Source of the DNA: Mya arenaria
Taxonomy: Eukaryota; Mollusca; Bivalvia; Myida; Myidae
NCBI RefSeq assembly: GCF_026914265.1
Contig: NC_069126.1
Coordinates: 28,472,354-28,536,353, forward strand
Direction of reading: 5' to 3'
Length of the DNA: 64,000 nucleotides
The notes below the pieces were generated by a model. That model saw nothing but the letters and a program-made list of their open reading frames with translations. It was not told the DNA's origin and made no database searches. The position numbers were made by a program, and so were the translations under genes. Shown here one piece after another: positions 59,023 through 64,000 of this stretch. Within the stretch, counting starts at the first letter, position 1, and each line of letters opens with the position of its first letter.

Positions 59023-59144
59023 GTCCTGTGTACGACAATCTGGCTGGTTTCAATCACGGTGATGCTCCATCTGAAGCTATTGCTGAACCGGTTGAGTACG
59101 CCTGTGTTGTTAAAAAGGAAGAGAGAAAAACTACAAAACCTGAG
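59023..59144 (+). CDS. Gene B exon 12: tail with VYDNL and ITIM VEYACV
   Basis: A 122-bp exon, phase 1-0. It carries GPVYDNLAG, a YxxL motif absent from gene A, and PVEYACVVKK, an ITIM-type motif. Confidence 0.88.
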
Positions 59145-59449
59145 GTACTTGAATTCCCTGTAATAAAAAAATGTAGTTAATATATCTTAAATACCCTGTA
59201 TTTAATATGTCTTAAACTTATACTCTGTGTAGTTATTTGGACTTAAAGTCCCTTTAGTTAAATTGTCATCTTGTAATTTATTTTACTTACACTTTCCGTA
59301 TGAAGAATGTCTTTAACTTCCCGTATTTGATAAGTCTTATTCTCCCTACACTAATAATTTTATCTTAAACTCATTGAAAGTAATATGTCTGCAACTCTCT
59401 GTTGTAATTATAACCTACTGTCAGTGACTTGAATATGTCTTAAATTACT

Positions 59450-60770
59450 TCTCCTAGACATGCCTTAAACGTCATGTAGTGTATATGCCTTAAACGTCAT
59501 GCAGTGTATATGCCTTAAACGTCATGTAGTGTATATACCTTAAAAGTCATGTAGTGTATTTGGCTTATACTCCAAGTAGTGTATATGCCTTAAACGTCAT
59601 GTTGTGTATTTGGCTTGTACACCCTGAAGTGTACATGCCTTATACTCCTTATAGTGTATTTGGCTTATACTCCAAGTAGTGTATATGCCTTGAACTTCCT
59701 GTAGTGTATATGTCTTATACCCCCTGAAGTGTATATGTCTTATACTTCCTGTAGTGTATATGCCTTATACTCCCTGTAGTGTATATGTCTTATACCCCCT
59801 GAAGTGTATATGCCTTATACTCCCTGAAGTGTATATGCCTTATACTCCCTGAAGTGTATATGCCTTATACTTCCTGTAGTGTATATGCCTTATACTCCCT
59901 GAAGTGTATATGCCTTATACTTCCTGAAGTGTATATGTCTTATACTCCCTGAAGTGTATATGCCTTATACTCCCTGAAGTGTATATGCCTTATACTTCCT
60001 GTAGTGTATATGCCTTATACTCCCTGAAGTGTATATGCCTTATACTCCCTGTAGTGTATATGCCTTATACTCCTGAAGTGTATATGCCTTATACTCCCTG
60101 TAGTGTATATGCCTTATACTCCCTGTAGTGTATATGTCTTATACTCCCTGAAGTGTATATGCCTTATACTTCCTGTAGTGTATATGCCTTACACTTCCTG
60201 TAGTGTATATGCCTTACACTCCCTGAAGTGTATATGCCTTATACTTCCTGTAGTGTATATGCCTTGAACTTCCTGTAGTGTATATGTCTTATACTCCCTG
60301 AAGTGTATATGTCTTATACTTCCTGTAGTGTATATGCCTTGAACTTCCTGTAGTGTATATGCCTTATACTCCCTGTAGTGTATATGCCTTGAACCCCCGG
60401 TAGTGTATATGCCTTATACTTCCTGTAGTGTATATGCCTTACACTTCCTGAAGTGTATATGTTTTATACCCCCTGAAGTGTATATGCCTTATACTTCCTG
60501 TAGTGTATATGCCTTATACGTCCTGTAGTGTATATGCCTTATACGTCCTGTAGTGTATATGCCTTAAACTTCCTGTAGTGTATATGCCTTGAACTCCCGG
60601 TAGTGTATATGTTTAATACTTCCTGTAGTGTCTTTGCCTTATACCCCCTATAATGTCTATGTATTATACTCCCTGAAGTGTATATGCCTTATACTCCGTG
60701 TATTGAATATGTTTGAAATTCCTTGTAGTGTATAAGCCTTAAAATCCGTGTATTGAATATGTTTGAAACT
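59450..60770. repeat. 25-bp minisatellite in the last intron of gene B
   Basis: About 50 copies of a 25-bp unit: GTGTATATGCCTTATACTCC then CTGAA or CTGTA. Divergent units occur at both ends. It occupies intron 12, as in gene A, and the units are alignable (CTGTAGTGTATATG versus CTGTAGTGAATATG). Confidence 0.97.
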
Positions 60771-60991
60771 CAATGTCTTAAATTATCCACGTTGTTACTA
60801 TGTTTTACTCCCTGTGTATGTCTTAATCTCCATGTAGTTAATGTGTTTTAATCTCCTTGTAAGTATTATGTCTTAAACTAAATGTAGTCAAAATGACTTC
60901 AACTCAACTCCATTTGAATTTTATTTTTGAATTACCTATTACATAATCGTAATGAATTGATGAACGTTTTTGTTTGTGTTGTTCAATGTAG

Positions 60992-61147
60992 GAAGAGGAA
61001 AGTGCACTCATCTACGCTGATCTTGATCTACCCGCAGAGGGTTCCACACGAGGGATTCCAACAGTGAATTTTGACGCCGGGACAACATACGTTTCTATCG
61101 ATTTTGCTCAGACAGCTAAAATGAAAGGATCTGTGTTAGACGATTAG
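60992..61147 (+). CDS. Gene B exon 13: tail with LIYADL and TTYVSI, stop
   Basis: A 156-bp exon, phase 0, ending SVLDD and TAG. The ITIM LIYADLDLP and ITSM TTYVSIDFAQ are identical to gene A, while the linker differs. Confidence 0.9.
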   Translation, partial: EEESALIYADLDLPAEGSTRGIPTVNFDAGTTYVSIDFAQTAKMKGSVLDD

Positions 61148-62149
61148 TTAAATGAATGTACACGAGGAAAATGACCCGAATACTTTTTGTGTATTGATGT
61201 AACGTTGCTAGATTAATATATTACACGTGAATCATTTATCATACTTTGAAAGCTAATTGTGATATTTTAACGTAGTTCTGCTCCTTTTAAATTGGTTGAC
61301 ACCGATGTCACATATACTTTATATAAAATAAATGTAATCCTATACAGAGCCCTTGTTCGAACATTAATAATGCATAAGAACTGAACTGTAACAATATCAT
61401 TGATTATATTCAGTTTGCTTACCATTTGATGTATTTAGAATCGGTCGTAACTGATGTTGTTAAACTAGTCGCTTAATCAATGTTCATGTCCATAATGATG
61501 AACGTTTACTTTGCTATATTACAATGCTTCTTTTAACTTTGTCTTCTTTATTGCATAGTGTTAATGTGTTCTCATGCAATAACGTATGATTCTGTCCTTT
61601 TTTTCAACATGTTTGTAGACACTTCATTTTTTAATCCAAATTAAATCTGATCAAAATGTCACAATGTACATGTAAGATTTGCACTGATGACAGCAGTGAA
61701 ACAAAGTAGAATAGCAGTTACGCCGCATTTCTTCTGATTTTATATAGTTTCAAATATAATTTGTCGCACTGATATCAAAATGTTTCTGTCAACATCTACG
61801 AATCGATTGACAAATTGTAAAAATTTCATGTCCTCGCATTCTTTATCGCTTAATTTGTAGATGAGCTGCATCATTTCATAGTGTGTCGGGATTTTTCAAG
61901 ATGTTGTTTTCGTGGCAATAAAATATGACAATGGGCGACAACAAAAACGACAATAGTTAGCCATGCATATGCCAGTACTCTCACATAAATCTGGCATACG
62001 TATTGCATTTATCTTTATTACACATAAATCACAGGTACTGCATCACTTCTCATGTATACATATCGCACACACGGTTGTTATCTAGCTCGCACTAAAAGCA
62101 CACACATTGTTGTTATAGTTCATGAAGGAAAAACACATTCTCTGCAGTT
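61148..62149. other. 3' flank of gene B and intergenic stretch
   Basis: The first ~350 bp align with the 3' flank of gene A in reverse. No further gene is seen before the gene C promoter. Confidence 0.55.
61327..61332 (+). terminator. Polyadenylation signal of gene B
   Basis: AATAAA lies 180 bp after the stop, in a block homologous to the gene A 3' flank. Confidence 0.55.
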
Positions 62150-62283
62150 TACTTCATACGTCGAATTCACTCTACATCCTTTTTCATTCGAAGTGTCATA
62201 AGTAGCTATTAATGAGTGTGAACACTGGAGGATAATGTGTGCATTTCCGGGTTGATATCATAGTCAATTTCAAAGCAGCAAAA
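62150..62283 (+). promoter_or_regulatory. Conserved 5' flank of gene C
   Basis: It contains AAGTGTCATAAGTAGC about 90 bp before the ATG, matching the block upstream of genes 0, A and B. Confidence 0.48.
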
Positions 62284-62353
62284 ATGGATTACATATTTTT
62301 TATTTGTAAAATTGTTTGTTTTTTATTTTGTCTACCAAGTCATCAATGTCAAC
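62284..62353 (+). CDS. Gene C exon 1: signal peptide
   Basis: A 70-bp exon, ATG GAT TAC to CAA C. It encodes IFFICKIVCFLFCLPSHQC, closest to gene A. The donor is GTTAGA rather than GTAAGA, which is weaker. The gene continues beyond the window and its next exon is damaged. Confidence 0.65.
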
Positions 62354-62732
62354 GTTAGACACTTATTATTATTAAGTAACGTGTACACATAACAATAACA
62401 TCAAATGTGAAAATAGAGTGTACATTTGAAGTCATCATTATCAAGTATCATTATTTCCCCTTTTCAAGGCGTGTAGGACGAGGGAATTTTGTATTTATAT
62501 TAGACTGTAAAAGTAATGAGAACCGCAACAAGCAGGAATGGGTATTGTAGTAGATATGACGTAAGAGGGAAATAACGAGTCATACCTTGCCTCGACAACG
62601 AATAGACAAGGGGCGCTCACCTCGTGATATATTAATCAGCTCATAATGCTTTCAACACAATTGACATGACTTTTAAAAGTGACAAATATGTACAGCCTAT
62701 TTCTTCTATCAACGTTTCATGTAGCGTTTGCT

Positions 62733-63035
62733 TAAAAGCTGCACTCTCACACTTTTACCATTTTTTACAACTTTTTTTTATTTTTTTGTTTGGAAAAGTC
62801 AAATTTTTGCGTATATATCTGCAAACCAATGATATAAGATTGCTGACAAACAATCAGATTGTAGATTTTCATATTTCCGTCCGAAAATAAATGTTTTATG
62901 GCTTAAACCGTTACTAACGTTTTACGAAAAATGCATAAACATCAATTCTTGAACTTAAATATAAATTTTGACTCGTTCCAAGACAAAACTTGAAAAAGTT
63001 GCCAAAATGGTAAATCTGTGAGAGTGCAGCTTTAA
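62733..63035. mobile_element. MITE (family 2) in gene C intron 1
   Basis: The ends AAAGCTGCACTCTCAC and GTGAGAGTGCAGCTTT are perfect inverted repeats. It is a sister of the element at 52,755-53,077. Confidence 0.88.
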
Positions 63036-63492
63036 ATGTTTCTTTATATTATTATGTATTTGAGAAGCCGCATTTGGTTTCAAAACAAAATAACTTGATG
63101 AGTTTGCATTTAATTGTATAAACTGTTCCATACATTCTATTAATCACGTGTTTTTCTTTGCTGCATATAATAATACCCCTGAATATTTAGATAATGAACA
63201 AAATGAATTCGGAATATAATTTATGTTTTGACTGGGTAGTGTTATATTTCTCTCAGAACGAATACCATTGTGTAAATAAACACATTACGGAGATAGATGG
63301 TAACTTATAGAGTTAATTGCTTTATATCTGACAATGCTAAAATGTTGTTATAATATTTGAGAACCTAACTATGTAAAATATCAGTAAAATATGATCAGTA
63401 AAAATGAAAAACAGTTTATTTATGTTAGAGGTGTCAACGAGTTTGACTATAGTAGCCATACAATTTTGTAATAAACACTTATTTTCTTGTAA

Positions 63493-63790
63493 AATGTGGC
63501 CCTTTAGCGCGCTTTGATATTGATCAAATAATCAAGGTAACAATGTGACACACGGTTTTTCCCAGTCATCAATATTCAAAATACAGATTTGGTCCGATTA
63601 TGGTAGAAAAAGGAAAAAGAAATAGACACCGCCTTACAGCGTCATTCAATTCAGGGTCAACAACCCCGTGTCACATTGATAATACGTAACGTCATAGCTG
63701 ATGATAACGGTGAATACATTGAGGATTTAGGAAGCAAAATAATTATGTTCAACACCAAGGGCTACTGTAGCACTGTAGTTTTAGTAGAAG
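63493..63790 (+). pseudogene. Gene C exon 2: decayed V-like Ig exon
   Basis: It aligns with exon 2 of A and B from TGTGGCCC to a GTATTT donor. The acceptor reads TTGTAA instead of TTGCAG, as in gene B. The frame is broken by an indel near 63,540 and by TAG after TTATGG. VTLIIRNVIADDNGEY remains readable. Confidence 0.82.
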
Positions 63791-64000
63791 GTATTTCGAA
63801 TCAAATCCTTTAACAATTTTGAAACAAAATAATATAGTTCACCTATAATTTGTGTGGGAACAGCATATCAACAGTATCATTAATAGCTATATGTATCGTG
63901 TGAAAATGATTAAGAACATTTTAACGCCAACCTTAACCCATGATTATACTATACCGTTAAAACTACTTGTTTTATATGAATACAATTAAATTGTTAAAGT
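63791..64000. other. Gene C intron 2, cut by the window edge
   Basis: AT-rich sequence after the decayed V exon; no further exon before the end. Confidence 0.5.

Larger units (their letters stand above)
48879..61147 (+). pseudogene. Gene B: five-Ig-domain ITIM/ITSM receptor paralogue, disabled or truncated
   Basis: Thirteen exons match gene A one for one with identical phases; the formal coding length is 2,103 nt (700 codons plus stop). Two lesions are seen: the V-like exon lacks an AG acceptor (TTTTGTAA where gene A has TTTTGCAG), and exon 9 has TAA at 57,356-57,358 at the end of the fifth Ig domain. Downstream exons 10-13 stay open and keep VEYACV, LIYADL and TTYVSI plus an additional VYDNL. 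Either the loss is recent, or a secreted form of about 523 residues is made (shorter if the V exon is skipped; that exon is frame-neutral). Intron 1 holds a TIR element, intron 3 a MITE, intron 7 a degenerate tandem repeat, intron 9 a relic TM exon and intron 12 a minisatellite. Confidence 0.82.

Overview
This is an AT-rich animal genomic window: spliced genes with GT-AG introns, long microsatellites, tRNA-derived SINEs, MITEs and a decayed PIF/Harbinger element. The repeat types and gene families suggest a mollusc, probably a bivalve. Species cannot be fixed from sequence alone.

The dominant content is a cluster of one immunoglobulin-superfamily receptor family in a largely head-to-head (inverted) layout. 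On the minus strand, gene 0 contributes only its signal-peptide exon (604-673). Gene A (11,256-24,873) is complete: 13 exons, every splice phase consistent, 688 codons. It encodes a signal peptide, five Ig-like domains, one transmembrane helix and a tail with three tyrosine motifs: VEYSCV and LIYADL fit the ITIM consensus, and TTYVSI fits the ITSM consensus. On the plus strand, gene B (48,879-61,147) has the same 13-exon structure. It carries a premature stop at the end of the fifth Ig domain and has lost the AG acceptor of its first Ig exon. Gene C (62,284 to the right edge) has a signal exon and a decayed first Ig exon. Relic pieces of the family lie at 8.07-8.34 kb (third Ig exon), 26.56-27.45 kb (promoter, signal exon and first Ig exon), 40.06-40.21 kb (transmembrane exon) and 57.48-57.61 kb (a spare transmembrane exon inside gene B).

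The A/B duplication also covers the 5' flank, the 3' flank and a 25-bp minisatellite in the last intron of both copies. The two arrays are recognisably homologous but have been homogenised separately.

The spacer between A and B (27.5-48.6 kb) holds a pyrimidine-rich tract; a degenerate plus-strand fragment that resembles mollusc DZIP3-like/LRR proteins; a minus-strand glycosyltransferase family 92 gene (31.4-38.4 kb) with a membrane anchor and a DTDEF motif but a damaged 3' part; a near-perfect hairpin; a TAG microsatellite of about 550 bp; a SINE; a MITE; and a PIF/Harbinger relic with a Myb-like accessory gene (+) and a transposase (-). The left 11 kb outside gene 0 is mostly repeats and AT-rich sequence.

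If expressed, gene A would be a cell-surface receptor with an inhibitory-type phosphotyrosine tail, the kind that recruits SH2 phosphatases in vertebrate leukocytes. The surrounding broken copies suggest birth-and-death evolution of an immune-receptor-like family. Exon boundaries were derived by hand from splice sites and from alignment of copies A and B, and no database search was run.
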